Assembly (NCBI GenBank): GCA_021295155.1
Contig: JAJTJC010000035.1
Location: 1,178,001-1,242,000, forward strand
Direction of reading: 5' to 3'
Origin: Flavobacteriaceae bacterium D16
GTDB lineage: Bacteria; Bacteroidota; Bacteroidia; Flavobacteriales; Flavobacteriaceae
Length of the DNA stretch: 64,000 nucleotides
Notes under the pieces: generated by a model
The model's database searches: none
Told to the model about the DNA's origin: nothing
The model's input: the letters and a program-made list of their open reading frames with translations, nothing else
Shown: positions 1 to 9,426 of the stretch, piece after piece
Position numbering within the stretch: position 1 is the stretch's first letter
Layout: every line of letters begins with the position of its first letter
Translations under genes and position numbers: made by a program

Positions 1-42
1 AAAAAGAAAATACGCGTTATCAGTAATTAATAGCAAAGAAGT

Positions 43-534
43 ATGAGCAAAGTAGCCGTAGTAATGGGAAGCACAAGTGATCTCGATGTGATGCAGGAAG
101 CTGTAGACATTCTAAAATCCTTTGATATCGCTGTAGATGTAGACATCGTATCCGCACACCGAACTCCGGAGAAACTGTTCGAGTTCAGTAAAAATGCCCA
201 CATCAATGGGTACACTGTTATCATAGCCGGAGCCGGAGGAGCCGCCCATTTGCCGGGTATGGTGGCCTCGCTTTCCCCTTTACCGGTTATTGGAGTTCCT
301 GTAAAAAGTCGAAACTCCATAGATGGTTGGGATTCGGTTTTGTCTATCCTTCAAATGCCAGCTGGCGTTCCTGTGGCTACCGTAGCCCTTGATGGAGCCC
401 GTAATGCCGGAATATTGGCAGCCCAAATTATTGGAAGCCAGAATCCTGAAATCCTTGAAAAAATTGCTCAGTTTAAAGAGGGGCTTAAGGAAAAGGTTAT
501 TAAAGGGTCCGAGTCAGTGCGCCAATCGAATTAA
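43..534 (+). CDS. purE: N5-carboxyaminoimidazole ribonucleotide mutase PurE
   Basis: Purine biosynthesis enzyme (class I PurE, cytosolic) that moves the carboxyl group of N5-CAIR to give CAIR. The 163-residue length is normal for the family. Visible signatures are the phosphate/substrate loop GSTSD (residues 9-13), SAHRTP (about 37-42), the glycine-rich GAGGAAHLPG stretch (about 63-72) and MPAGVPVATVA near residue 106. The start ATG at 43 gives the standard N-terminus. A purK partner would be expected just upstream, outside the window. The next gene begins 40 bp downstream on the same strand, so co-transcription is possible. Confidence 0.97.
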   Translation: MSKVAVVMGSTSDLDVMQEAVDILKSFDIAVDVDIVSAHRTPEKLFEFSKNAHINGYTVIIAGAGGAAHLPGMVASLSPLPVIGVPVKSRNSIDGWDSVLSILQMPAGVPVATVALDGARNAGILAAQIIGSQNPEILEKIAQFKEGLKEKVIKGSESVRQSN

Positions 535-574
535 ATACAATCCAAAGAATCGATCCAGTAGATTACAAATATAA

Positions 575-2620
575 ATGAAGAGTATGTCAGAGGTAAACCC
601 CCTACTAGCTTCGTTTGACGAAGCGCCTTTTTCCCGCATAAGAGATGACCATTTTAAACCTGCTTTTCTGGCTGCATTAGAAGAGGCGCGAAAAGAAATT
701 GAGGCGATTGCATCAGCACCGGAATCTCCAACCTTTGCCAATACCATAGAAGCACTGGAATACAGCGGCGAACATTTAGATCGAATCTCAAGTGTTTTTT
801 TCAATCTTAATGCTGCTAACACCAATGAAACCCTTCAGGGACTAGCGCAGGAGATTTCACCCATGCTAACAGAATTCAGCAATGACATAACACTCAATGC
901 AAAACTTTACGACAGGATCAAATCCGTATATGAGTCACCTGAAGACCTGGAACTGAATCCGGAGCAGCAAACCCTGCTGGAAAAGAAATACAGGCACTTT
1001 ACCAGAAATGGAGCCAACCTGTGCGAGGAGGACAAAAAACGCCTTAGAGAAATTGACACGGCTTTGGCAACCCGCAAGCTTTCTTTTGGGGAAAATGTAT
1101 TAGCCGAAACCAATAAGTATGAACTCCACATAAAAGAATCGTCCCAATTGAAAGGTCTTCCTGAAGGTGTGGTTGAAGCTGCACGCCAGCTTGCCGAATC
1201 CAGGGACAAGGACGGCTGGGTTTTTACGCTGGATTATCCAAGTTATATTCCTTTCATGAAATATGCCCAAAACCGTGAATTACGGAAACAGCTGTATCTT
1301 GCCTTTGCCAGTAAAGGATTCCACGGAGACGAACTGGATAATACTACTCTGGTCCTCGAAATTGCAGGCCTGCGGTTTGAAAGAGCACGATTATTAGGTT
1401 ATCAAACGCATGCCGATTTTATTCTTGAGGAACGAATGGCAGATACTCCTGATAAGGTGATGAATTTCCTAGAAGAGCTGCTTGAAAAAGCCAAACCAGC
1501 TGCCATGAAGGAATTAGAACAGCTAGGTGAGTTTGCCAGGGAAACAGACGGTATTACCACATTGGAAAAATGGGATTCAGCCTATTATTCTGAAAAACTA
1601 AAACAAAAGCTTTTTGAGCTGGACGATGAACAGCTCAAGCCCTATTTTAAACTGGAAAACGTTCTTGACGGTGTGTTCCGCGTAACGGAAAAACTTTTTG
1701 GGCTACGATTTAAGGCGGTTGAGGATGTTGATAAATATCACGAGGAGGTAATTACCTACCGGGTTTATGATCAGGAAGATAGCTTTATAGCCCTGTTTTA
1801 TGCAGATTTCCATCCCAGATCCGGTAAAAGAGGAGGAGCCTGGATGACTTCCTTTAAACCCCAATTTCAAAAAGCCGGAATCAACCACAGGCCCCATATC
1901 TCAAATGTGTGCAATTTTACGAGGTCTACCAAAACCCGGCCTTCACTTCTGAGTTTTAATGAAGTGACCACACTCTTCCATGAATTTGGACATGCCCTTC
2001 ACGGTATGCTTGCAGACACAAAATATCCGAGCCTCTCAGGAACTTCCGTATACTGGGATTTTGTTGAACTCCCAAGTCAGCTACTGGAAAACTGGTGCTA
2101 TGAAAGAGAAGCATTGGAACTGTTTGCCTTCCACCATGAAACTGGAGAGCCAATCCCCATGAATTTAATTGAAAAGATAAAGGCTTCGGCTACCTTCCAG
2201 GAAGGGATGGCAACCTTGAGACAACTGAGCTTTGGGTTATTGGATATGGCGTGGCATGGCAAGGATCCCTCTGGAATTAAGGACGTAAAAGCCTATGAAA
2301 CCAAGGCTTTCCAGGATACGCAACTGTTCCCTGACAACCAACAGACCTGCATGAGTACGGCATTCTCACATATTTTCCAGGGAGGTTATTCTTCTGGATA
2401 CTACAGCTATAAGTGGGCCGAGGTACTCGATGCAGATGCATTCGCTTATTTTAAAGAACGGGGTGTTTTTGATCAGAAAATAGCACAAAAGTTGCGCACC
2501 CATATTCTAGCCAAAGGAGGAACCGAAAAACCCATGGAGCTCTATGTGCGTTTCAGAGGTAGAGAGCCCCGATTGGAAGCACTGCTGGAACGTGCAGGGC
2601 TATTAAAGAAAACGGCTTAG
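575..2620 (+). CDS. M3 family zinc metallopeptidase (oligopeptidase A / Dcp type)
   Basis: Cytoplasmic oligopeptidase of 681 residues, the usual size for OpdA/Dcp. The zinc motif HEFGHALHG begins at about residue 469, and the typical downstream YxSGYYSYKWAEVLDADAFA-like segment is present near the C-terminus. No signal peptide is seen, so it likely degrades peptides in the cytosol. ATG codons at 575 and 584 are both possible starts; the second gives a more usual N-terminus (MSEVNPLL). It lies directly after purE on the same strand. Whether it is a carboxydipeptidase or an endo-oligopeptidase cannot be decided from sequence alone. Confidence 0.93.
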   Translation: MKSMSEVNPLLASFDEAPFSRIRDDHFKPAFLAALEEARKEIEAIASAPESPTFANTIEALEYSGEHLDRISSVFFNLNAANTNETLQGLAQEISPMLTEFSNDITLNAKLYDRIKSVYESPEDLELNPEQQTLLEKKYRHFTRNGANLCEEDKKRLREIDTALATRKLSFGENVLAETNKYELHIKESSQLKGLPEGVVEAARQLAESRDKDGWVFTLDYPSYIPFMKYAQNRELRKQLYLAFASKGFHGDELDNTTLVLEIAGLRFERARLLGYQTHADFILEERMADTPDKVMNFLEELLEKAKPAAMKELEQLGEFARETDGITTLEKWDSAYYSEKLKQKLFELDDEQLKPYFKLENVLDGVFRVTEKLFGLRFKAVEDVDKYHEEVITYRVYDQEDSFIALFYADFHPRSGKRGGAWMTSFKPQFQKAGINHRPHISNVCNFTRSTKTRPSLLSFNEVTTLFHEFGHALHGMLADTKYPSLSGTSVYWDFVELPSQLLENWCYEREALELFAFHHETGEPIPMNLIEKIKASATFQEGMATLRQLSFGLLDMAWHGKDPSGIKDVKAYETKAFQDTQLFPDNQQTCMSTAFSHIFQGGYSSGYYSYKWAEVLDADAFAYFKERGVFDQKIAQKLRTHILAKGGTEKPMELYVRFRGREPRLEALLERAGLLKKTA

Positions 2621-2979
2621 TCTTTGGACTCCAGCCAGGCATCATAACCTCCGGTAAGGTCAATCACTTGTTTGTATCCGAGCGATTCCATTAATTCTAC
2701 TGCTTCAGCACTACGCCCGCCTATTTTGCAATAAACATAGACCTTGTCTTCCTTATCCATAACCTCCAGTTGCTTGGCAAAATCGGGCTGATACCAATCG
2801 ATATTTACAGCACCTTCAAGATGTCCTGCTGCAAACTCTTCCGGTGTGCGGACATCTAATAGAACCGCATTTTCTAAATCGACGGAGGTCAATTCTGAAA
2901 TGGGCATTTTACTCTTTTTCGAGTCAGCACAGGAAATAAGCAATCCCCCCACAAAAAATAAAACTAGTAATCGTTGCAT
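2617..2979 (-). CDS. Rhodanese-domain lipoprotein
   Basis: Small (120 aa) secreted rhodanese. Residues 1-17 form a lipoprotein signal peptide with lipobox LISC (Cys17), so the mature protein should be anchored in the periplasm or outer membrane. The rest is one rhodanese-like domain with LLDVRTPEEF (about 40-49) and the active-site loop YCKIGGRS carrying Cys84, so it is probably catalytically competent for persulfide transfer. It converges with the M3 peptidase gene and overlaps its stop codon by 4 bp. The physiological sulfur donor is unknown. Confidence 0.9.
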   Translation of the reverse strand: MQRLLVLFFVGGLLISCADSKKSKMPISELTSVDLENAVLLDVRTPEEFAAGHLEGAVNIDWYQPDFAKQLEVMDKEDKVYVYCKIGGRSAEAVELMESLGYKQVIDLTGGYDAWLESKD

Positions 2980-3043
2980 GTTAAAAGGTTTTATTCAAAA
3001 ATAGTGATATTTATACTTGCCAATATACCGTAACTTAGCGCTA

Positions 3044-3616
3044 ATGCCAAGTGGTACAACTACACATCAACTGCAACCTGATACCTGGGTGGATGCCCAT
3101 GCAGATTACCTGTATAACTATGCTGTTTCCAGAGTTAGTGATTCAGAAATAGCACATGACCTGGTTCAGGAAACCTTTTTAGCCGGTCTAGGTTCGGCGA
3201 AGAATTTCAAAGGAACAGCCTCAGAACGCACCTGGTTGGTAGCCATATTAAAGCGCAAGGTTATTGATCACTATCGCAAGATCAATTCCAAAAAAGGGAA
3301 GGCAGAAGTACGAATGCACTATTCCTCCCAGGAAGATTCTGAGGGTAACTGGCTTGAAGAGCGCGCAGCAGACCCTTTAAGCACAAAGGAACACGGTGTC
3401 CTGGAAAATGAAGAACTGGGACAGGCCATACAGGAATGTATTGCCAAATTACCGGCTAAACAGGCCAAAGTGTTTACCTTGAAAACCATTGAGGGCCAGA
3501 GCACCGAAGATGTGTGTAATGAATTAGGAATAAATCCGTCTAACCTTTGGGTATTGATACATAGGGCGCGTACGTCGCTCATGGCTTGCCTGGACAAAAA
3601 CTGGTTTGGAGAATGA
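3044..3616 (+). CDS. ECF-type sigma-70 family RNA polymerase sigma factor
   Basis: 190-residue sigma factor with region 2 (YNYAVSRVSDSEIAHDLVQETFLAG, about residues 25-50; -10 recognition helix) and region 4 (LPAKQAKVFTLKTIEGQSTEDVCNELGI, helix-turn-helix, about 134-165), joined by a linker. The ATG at 3044 is preferred over an in-frame TTG at 3017 because it gives a conventional N-terminus. The stop overlaps the start of the next small gene as ATGA, so translation is coupled. The neighbour encodes a zinc-finger anti-sigma-like peptide, the classic partner arrangement. Targets cannot be read from this window. Confidence 0.93.
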   Translation: MPSGTTTHQLQPDTWVDAHADYLYNYAVSRVSDSEIAHDLVQETFLAGLGSAKNFKGTASERTWLVAILKRKVIDHYRKINSKKGKAEVRMHYSSQEDSEGNWLEERAADPLSTKEHGVLENEELGQAIQECIAKLPAKQAKVFTLKTIEGQSTEDVCNELGINPSNLWVLIHRARTSLMACLDKNWFGE

Positions 3617-3840
3617 TTACATGTGAAGAAGCCGCACATATTTGTACTAGAAAGCAGTACAGTGAAGCCTCCTGGAAAGAGCGTTTACAACTTTACTTAC
3701 ACATTCTTATTTGTAAGGCATGTGCTTCTTTTTCCAGAAAGAATACCCAACTTACCAAACTCTGCGATAAAGCCCAATTACAAACCCTGTCTAAGAAGGA
3801 AAAGGAGCACATAAAAAAGAAAATACAGGAACAATCCTAA
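3613..3840 (+). CDS. Small zinc-finger (ZAS-like) anti-sigma factor candidate
   Basis: 75-residue protein starting at ATG 3613, which overlaps the sigma-factor stop codon (ATGA). It begins MITCEEAAHICTRKQ and contains H-x3-C-x2-C (HILICKAC, about residues 29-36), the core of zinc-binding anti-sigma domains. No transmembrane helix follows the motif, so the protein would be a cytosolic anti-sigma of minimal length. The role is inferred from the motif plus strict coupling to the ECF sigma gene. It could equally be a non-inhibitory accessory protein. Confidence 0.75.
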   Translation: MITCEEAAHICTRKQYSEASWKERLQLYLHILICKACASFSRKNTQLTKLCDKAQLQTLSKKEKEHIKKKIQEQS

Positions 3841-4658
3841 AAGGTTTCTAACAACCAAATCATTCCCAGCCAAAGAATTGGCAATCCCTCAACCCAAAAT
3901 GATGCAAAGTAGCCCGATTGCCTCTTCCTTGTTAATGCAAGGGCGATTACTAACATGAACAGCAGAAATCCCTTGCTTAGGAGTTCGCTGGGGTGTAATT
4001 GATCTTTCAGGAAGGTCAAAAGGAAATAGACGAACGCAAGAAAATAGCCCAGACCTTTAGTAGCTAACTCCCCAATACGCTGTGGTATGGTTCTGAGTTC
4101 CGGGAGATCCACGTTCAAATCCCTGATTTCAAAAGGAACCATTAAAACCAATATCAGAATGAAACGTTGGGTTATAGCTATATAGCTATCCCACCCCCAC
4201 GCTATACCATATTGCAGGAATGGGAGCACCGTAGTTATAAGTGTCCAAACCAGAGCCACCAATAACACTTTAGGGATACCGTAATTCCTCAGGTTCTTAA
4301 TTCTCGGGTAAACGGGGATGGTATAAATTCCAATCAAAACAGCTACTATCAACAATAACAGTATACTAGCCTTGTTCAAGTACCCGATATAGAGAAATGC
4401 CAGAACAAGGTTGACAAAACTGAACAATTGTATTCCTCTTTGGTAACGATTAGATACAATAAGATACTTATGGGCCTCTACCCCATATTTTATAAAATTG
4501 TAAGTGGCAATAGTGCTGCTAAAAATAAAAATACTCAACTCTTTACCCGGGATCTTGTTTAAGAAATAGCAAGTAGCCCATATCAGGGAAATTACGGCCA
4601 GACTAACATGGATACTGGACCGCAGATAAAACTTAAAAACGTCCTTAAAGAACTTCAT
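3837..4658 (-). CDS. UbiA-like multi-pass membrane protein (degenerate prenyltransferase fold)
   Basis: 273-residue protein with about eight hydrophobic helices and the overall pattern of the UbiA prenyltransferase superfamily. The second Asp-rich loop is recognisable as EIRDLNVDLPELRTIPQRIG (about residues 177-196). The first Asp-rich motif (NDxxD-type) is not visible; the equivalent region reads TYNFIKYG. It therefore may not be an active prenyltransferase. It is convergent with the anti-sigma gene (4-bp overlap) and divergent from gcvP. No closer function can be assigned. Confidence 0.6.
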   Translation of the reverse strand: MKFFKDVFKFYLRSSIHVSLAVISLIWATCYFLNKIPGKELSIFIFSSTIATYNFIKYGVEAHKYLIVSNRYQRGIQLFSFVNLVLAFLYIGYLNKASILLLLIVAVLIGIYTIPVYPRIKNLRNYGIPKVLLVALVWTLITTVLPFLQYGIAWGWDSYIAITQRFILILVLMVPFEIRDLNVDLPELRTIPQRIGELATKGLGYFLAFVYFLLTFLKDQLHPSELLSKGFLLFMLVIALALTRKRQSGYFASFWVEGLPILWLGMIWLLETF

Positions 4659-4755
4659 TAAACAAATGTAACCAAACCCTCCAAATCGTTGATTTGTGGT
4701 TAAAAACTTTCGGTTTCGGGGGCTGTGATTAGACTATTTTAAGAGAATTAATCCC

Positions 4756-4763
4756 TAATTTTG
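4756..4763 (+). promoter_or_regulatory. -7 promoter box upstream of gcvP
   Basis: TAATTTTG is a perfect match to the Bacteroidota -7 element TAnnTTTG, 24 bp before the chosen gcvP ATG. I could not find a convincing TTTG -33 element at the expected distance. Confidence 0.45.
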
Positions 4764-4787
4764 TGCATTTCAAAATTTGCAGCGAAA

Positions 4788-7640
4788 ATGAATACGGAAA
4801 AATTTGCTTTCAGGCATATTGGCATTAGACAACAAGACCTCAATCATATGTTTCAGACCATTGGGGTTAAAGACCTCAATGAGCTAATTCAAGAAACCAT
4901 CCCTGGGGAAATCCAGCTGAAAAAGTCGCTGGAACTGGACAATGCCATTAGCGAAGCAGAATTCCTTAACCATCTGCAAGCGCTATCCAGAAAAAACAAG
5001 GTATTTAAGAACTATATAGGCATGGGGTATCACGACAGTGTAACCCCTTCGGTAATTAAAAGGAATATCCTGGAAAACCCGGGCTGGTATACCGCATACA
5101 CACCCTACCAGGCTGAAATAGCCCAAGGTAGGCTTGAGGCACTTCTGAATTTCCAGACCATGGTTACCGACCTTACTGGAATGGAGCTTTCCAACGCTTC
5201 ATTACTGGATGAAAGCACAGCTGCCGCGGAAGGAATGACCATGTTGCATCAGTTGCGAAGTAGGGAGCAAAAAAAACAGAATATTCATAAATTCTTTGTT
5301 TCTGAAAATGTTTTGCCGCAAACATTGTCATTGCTTACCACCCGCTCCAAGCCTGTGGGTATTGAATTGGTAGTAGGTAAACCAGAGGACTTTGATTTTA
5401 GTTCGGATTATTTTGGGGCTATTTTACAATATCCCGGCAAATATGGACAAGTCCAGGATATTGGTGATTTTATTTCCGAGGCTCAAGCCAAGAATATCAA
5501 AGTCATTGTGTCGGCTGACCTTCTGAGCCTGGTTTTACTTACCCCACCTGGTGAACTAGGGGCCGACGTAGTTGTTGGAACTACTCAGCGATTAGGTATC
5601 CCACTCGGATATGGAGGACCTCATGCTGCATATTTTGCCACACGCGAGGCTTATAAACGTCATATTCCGGGAAGGATTATTGGTGTTACGGTGGATATGG
5701 ATAATCAACCTGCCATGCGCATGGCCCTACAAACTCGTGAGCAACATATTAAAAGGGATAAAGCCACATCTAATATTTGTACCGCCCAGGTACTTCTGGC
5801 CGTAATGGCGGGGGCCTACGGGGTATATCACGGTCCGGATGGTTTCCGTTATATCGCAAATGAAATACACAGGAAAGCAAAAGTTCTGGATGCATTTCTA
5901 CGTGATTCAGGGATTGAACAAGAAAACAGCCTATTCTTTGATACGCTGAAGATCAGGGTTGACGATATTAATACCATTAAAAAACTTGCAGAAGATCAGG
6001 AGATCAACCTGAATTATATTGACGATAACACCATATCGATCTCATTGAATGAGGCTACCACCCAAAAAGATCTGATGCAGCTGGCTGGCTGTTTATCTGG
6101 GTCCGCGGAGCCTGTTGACTTGTCGGCATACAATTCAGTCTCTGAGAATATTTTTCCGGATACCTTACAAAGGTCCTCCGCCTTCATGGAACATGAAGTA
6201 TTCAATTCTTATCATTCTGAAACAGAATTGATGCGATATCTGAAAAAACTGGAGCGCAAGGATCTGGCCCTGAACCATTCCATGATCGCACTGGGCTCCT
6301 GTACTATGAAACTTAATGCTGCCACTGAGATGCTACCACTAAGCACTCCGGAATGGGGCAACATACACCCATTTGCACCTGTTGAACAGGCCGCCGGATA
6401 CCACGAAGTATTGCGCAAACTGGAAGAGGACCTGACTACAATTACCGGGTTTGCAGCTACTTCATTACAGCCCAATTCAGGGGCTCAGGGTGAATATTCC
6501 GGATTAATGACCATAAGAGCCTATCACGAATCCCGTGGAGATACCCACAGGAATATCTGTATTATCCCCGCTTCGGCCCATGGTACCAATCCAGCTTCCG
6601 CTGTAATGGCCGGAATGAAAGTTGTAGTGACAAAAACAGATGAACATGGAAATATTGACATGGTCGATCTCGAAGAGAAGGTAATCGCTAATTCTGCTAA
6701 TCTGGCTGCTCTAATGGTCACCTATCCATCTACACATGGGGTTTTCGAATCTTCCATCAGGCAAATTACCCAATTGATCCACGATCATGGCGGTCAGGTT
6801 TATATGGATGGCGCCAACATGAACGCTCAGGTGGGCCTTACCCATCCCGCGGCAATTGGAGCCGATGTATGCCATCTGAATTTACATAAGACCTTTGCGA
6901 TTCCACATGGTGGTGGTGGTCCGGGAGTAGGGCCCATCTGTGTGGCTGATCAATTAGCCCCTTTCCTGCCCGGACATCCATTAGTTTCAACCGGTGGGGA
7001 AAAGGCCATCACTGCCATCTCGGCAGCACCCTGGGGTAGCTCTCTAGCCTGTCTCATTTCCTACGGATATATTAAGATGCTCGGGGAAGAAGGACTTACT
7101 GAAGCTACTAAAATAGCAATCCTCAACGCCAACTATATTAAAAACCGATTGGAGGCGAAATACAACATTCTCTATACCGGCGAGCGAGGACGCGCAGCAC
7201 ATGAAATGATCGTTGATTGCAGGCCTTTCAAACAATTTGGAATAGAAGTTACTGATATTGCCAAACGACTTATGGATTACGGATTCCATGCACCAACGGT
7301 ATCTTTTCCCGTTGCCGGAACGATGATGATAGAACCCACGGAGAGTGAAAGTCTGGCGGAGCTAGATCGCTTTTGCGATGCCATGCTGGCCATCTATGGA
7401 GAAATTGAATTGGCAGGCCAAGGGATTGAACGATACAAGCAGTTATTGAAGAATGCCCCGCACACAATGGGCATGATTAGTTCGGACGATTGGCCCTATG
7501 AGTACAGCCGGCAGGAGGCCGCATTTCCGCTACCTTTTGTGGCTGAAAACAAGTTCTGGCCCAGCGTTAGACGGGTTGACGATGCGTATGGGGATCGGAA
7601 TCTAGTATGTAGCTGTGCCCCTATAGAAGCATACGCCTAA
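4788..7640 (+). CDS. gcvP: Glycine dehydrogenase (decarboxylating), P-protein GcvP
   Basis: 950-residue homodimeric-type P-protein of the glycine cleavage system. It decarboxylates glycine with PLP and passes the aminomethyl group to lipoyl-GcvH. Two tandem PLP-fold halves are present. The catalytic half has the PLP lysine in HLNLHKTFAIPHGGGGPG (Lys at about 701). ATG 4788 (MNTEKFAFRHIG) is the likely start, since the usual FxxRHIG block follows directly; a TTG-type start 27 bp upstream would lie within the -7 box region. gcvH and gcvT are not nearby. It is monocistronic by spacing. Confidence 0.98.
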   Translation: MNTEKFAFRHIGIRQQDLNHMFQTIGVKDLNELIQETIPGEIQLKKSLELDNAISEAEFLNHLQALSRKNKVFKNYIGMGYHDSVTPSVIKRNILENPGWYTAYTPYQAEIAQGRLEALLNFQTMVTDLTGMELSNASLLDESTAAAEGMTMLHQLRSREQKKQNIHKFFVSENVLPQTLSLLTTRSKPVGIELVVGKPEDFDFSSDYFGAILQYPGKYGQVQDIGDFISEAQAKNIKVIVSADLLSLVLLTPPGELGADVVVGTTQRLGIPLGYGGPHAAYFATREAYKRHIPGRIIGVTVDMDNQPAMRMALQTREQHIKRDKATSNICTAQVLLAVMAGAYGVYHGPDGFRYIANEIHRKAKVLDAFLRDSGIEQENSLFFDTLKIRVDDINTIKKLAEDQEINLNYIDDNTISISLNEATTQKDLMQLAGCLSGSAEPVDLSAYNSVSENIFPDTLQRSSAFMEHEVFNSYHSETELMRYLKKLERKDLALNHSMIALGSCTMKLNAATEMLPLSTPEWGNIHPFAPVEQAAGYHEVLRKLEEDLTTITGFAATSLQPNSGAQGEYSGLMTIRAYHESRGDTHRNICIIPASAHGTNPASAVMAGMKVVVTKTDEHGNIDMVDLEEKVIANSANLAALMVTYPSTHGVFESSIRQITQLIHDHGGQVYMDGANMNAQVGLTHPAAIGADVCHLNLHKTFAIPHGGGGPGVGPICVADQLAPFLPGHPLVSTGGEKAITAISAAPWGSSLACLISYGYIKMLGEEGLTEATKIAILNANYIKNRLEAKYNILYTGERGRAAHEMIVDCRPFKQFGIEVTDIAKRLMDYGFHAPTVSFPVAGTMMIEPTESESLAELDRFCDAMLAIYGEIELAGQGIERYKQLLKNAPHTMGMISSDDWPYEYSRQEAAFPLPFVAENKFWPSVRRVDDAYGDRNLVCSCAPIEAYA

Positions 7641-7678
7641 TCCGGATAGATAAACTATTCCTGAACCGGGGAATCAAT

Positions 7679-7707
7679 AACCTCTAAAGTTTTTATAATC
7701 AGAGGTT
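7679..7707 (+). terminator. Weak hairpin after gcvP
   Basis: Inverted repeat AACCTCT / AGAGGTT with a 15-base loop lies 39 bp after the gcvP stop, followed by TATACCTTTTT. It may be the gcvP terminator, but the stem is short. Confidence 0.35.
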
Positions 7708-7813
7708 TATACCTTTTTAAGGAGGCGTTGGGTATCGTAGAAATCAGCGTTCTTTTGTTGAACGCAAAAGATAATTTTGTTACATTATCCCTTTTGTAAC
7801 CATTGGAAAAAAT

Positions 7814-8875
7814 ATGATTAACGTTGCATTAAGAGGTACGGGCTGTTATATCCCTACCATAAAAACTACAAATCAAGATTTTAGCGAGCATAATTTTCTC
7901 AACAGTAATGGGACGCCCTTTGACCAGCCCAATACGGTGATCATTGATAAATTCAAGGCCATTACCGGTATCAAAGAAAGGCGCTACGCCCTTGACCATT
8001 ATAATACTTCAGATCTCGGGTTCTTTGCCGCTGAACAGGCTATCGAAGATGCCGGAATAGATAAAGAGTCGCTGGACTACATCATTTTTGCGCATAATTT
8101 TGGCAATGTATCCAAGGGGCACACGCAATCTGATATGCTCCCAACCCTGGCTACACGGGTTAAAAACCGACTTAATATTCAAAACCCAGGATGTGTGGCT
8201 TATGATATGCTCTTCGGTTGTCCAGGCTGGATAGAGGGGGTAATACAGGCAAAAGCGTTTATCCAAAGTGGAATGGCCAAAAATTGTCTGATCATAGGGG
8301 CAGAAACCTTATCGCGGGTTGTAGATCCTGTAGACCGGGATTCCATGATTTATTCAGATGGCGCCGGAGCTTGTGTACTGTCGTCTGAAGGGTCTTCAGG
8401 TAGTATTCTTGCTCATGCTTCCCTGACCTATGCAAATGAAGAGGCTTATTTTTTATTCAATGGGGAAACGTACAATAAGGACAGTAACGATAGGACTCAT
8501 TACATCAAAATGTACGGACGTAAAATTTACGAATTTGCAATTTCACATGTTCCCCAAGCCATGAAACAATGCCTGGAAGAAAGCGGCACTCCTATTACAG
8601 ATCTTAAAAAAATATTCTTGCATCAGGCTAATGAAAAAATGGATGAAGCCATTGTAGCTCGTTTTTACAGACTTTACGGCATGAAACCTCCGAATGATAT
8701 TATGCCCATGAATATCAATAAACTGGGAAACAGTTCAGTTGCTACGGTGCCTACCTTATTCGATATGGTAAAACGCGGCAAACTGGATAACCATGAGGTT
8801 AAAAAAGGCGATATTGTCATGTTTGCAAGTGTGGGAGCGGGAATGAATATCAATGCCTTTGTATATCGTTGTTGA
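7814..8875 (+). CDS. 3-oxoacyl-ACP synthase III family protein (FabH-like)
   Basis: 353-residue ketosynthase III. The catalytic triad is visible: Cys136 in FGCPGW, His in FLHQANEKM and Asn in INKLGNSSVATVP. It would condense an acyl-CoA or acyl-ACP starter with malonyl-ACP. It is longer than housekeeping FabH (about 320 aa) and sits not with fatty-acid genes but just upstream of a methyltransferase-like gene (6 bp gap) and a glycosyltransferase. This suggests a specialised lipid or surface-glycolipid pathway (inference). A TAATTTTG -7 box at 7772-7779 lies 34 bp upstream of the ATG. Confidence 0.9.
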   Translation: MINVALRGTGCYIPTIKTTNQDFSEHNFLNSNGTPFDQPNTVIIDKFKAITGIKERRYALDHYNTSDLGFFAAEQAIEDAGIDKESLDYIIFAHNFGNVSKGHTQSDMLPTLATRVKNRLNIQNPGCVAYDMLFGCPGWIEGVIQAKAFIQSGMAKNCLIIGAETLSRVVDPVDRDSMIYSDGAGACVLSSEGSSGSILAHASLTYANEEAYFLFNGETYNKDSNDRTHYIKMYGRKIYEFAISHVPQAMKQCLEESGTPITDLKKIFLHQANEKMDEAIVARFYRLYGMKPPNDIMPMNINKLGNSSVATVPTLFDMVKRGKLDNHEVKKGDIVMFASVGAGMNINAFVYRC

Positions 8876-8881
8876 TCTCTT

Positions 8882-9409
8882 ATGTACGAAAAGTCATATC
8901 CAAGCAAGCGGTATAGCAAGACTATAACTTTCCTTGAAAAACATGTAACCCAGCCTGCTCAAATTCTGGACCTTGGCGTGGAAAATCCGTTTTCAGAAAT
9001 CATGAGATCACGGGGATACACCGTAGAAAATACGGGTGGGGAAGACCTGGACCTGGATCTAAATGGAGTAACAGCTTCCAAATCAGATGTTGTTACTGCT
9101 TTTGAGATACTCGAGCACCTTGTTGCCCCATTCAACGTATTGCAGGCATTAAAGGCGACAAAGCTTGTGGCTAGCGTACCTTTGAAGCTATGGTTTGCAA
9201 GTGCCTACCGAAACAAAAAGGATCCCTGGGACAGGCATTACCATGAATTTGAGGATTGGCAGTTTGACTGGCTACTGGAAAAAGCCGGTTGGGAAATCAA
9301 AGACCGAAGCAAATGGACGCATCCCGTCAAAAAAATTGGGTTCAGGCCCTTACTCAGGTATTACACTCCCCGGTACTATATTGTTTATGCCGAACGTAAA
9401 AAAAGCTAA
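8882..9409 (+). CDS. SAM-dependent methyltransferase-like protein (short)
   Basis: 175-residue class I methyltransferase-like fold: ILDLGVENPFSEIM (about residues 31-44) stands for the SAM-binding loop, followed by DVVTAFEILEHL (about 71-82), the motif typical of type 11/12 methyltransferases. The glycine-rich loop is diverged (DLGVENP instead of DxGxGxG), so activity is uncertain. It is packed between the ketosynthase III gene and a GT2 gene and is very probably co-transcribed. The substrate is unknown. Confidence 0.7.
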   Translation: MYEKSYPSKRYSKTITFLEKHVTQPAQILDLGVENPFSEIMRSRGYTVENTGGEDLDLDLNGVTASKSDVVTAFEILEHLVAPFNVLQALKATKLVASVPLKLWFASAYRNKKDPWDRHYHEFEDWQFDWLLEKAGWEIKDRSKWTHPVKKIGFRPLLRYYTPRYYIVYAERKKS

Positions 9410-9426
9410 TTTTTTTGGCCCTCACT

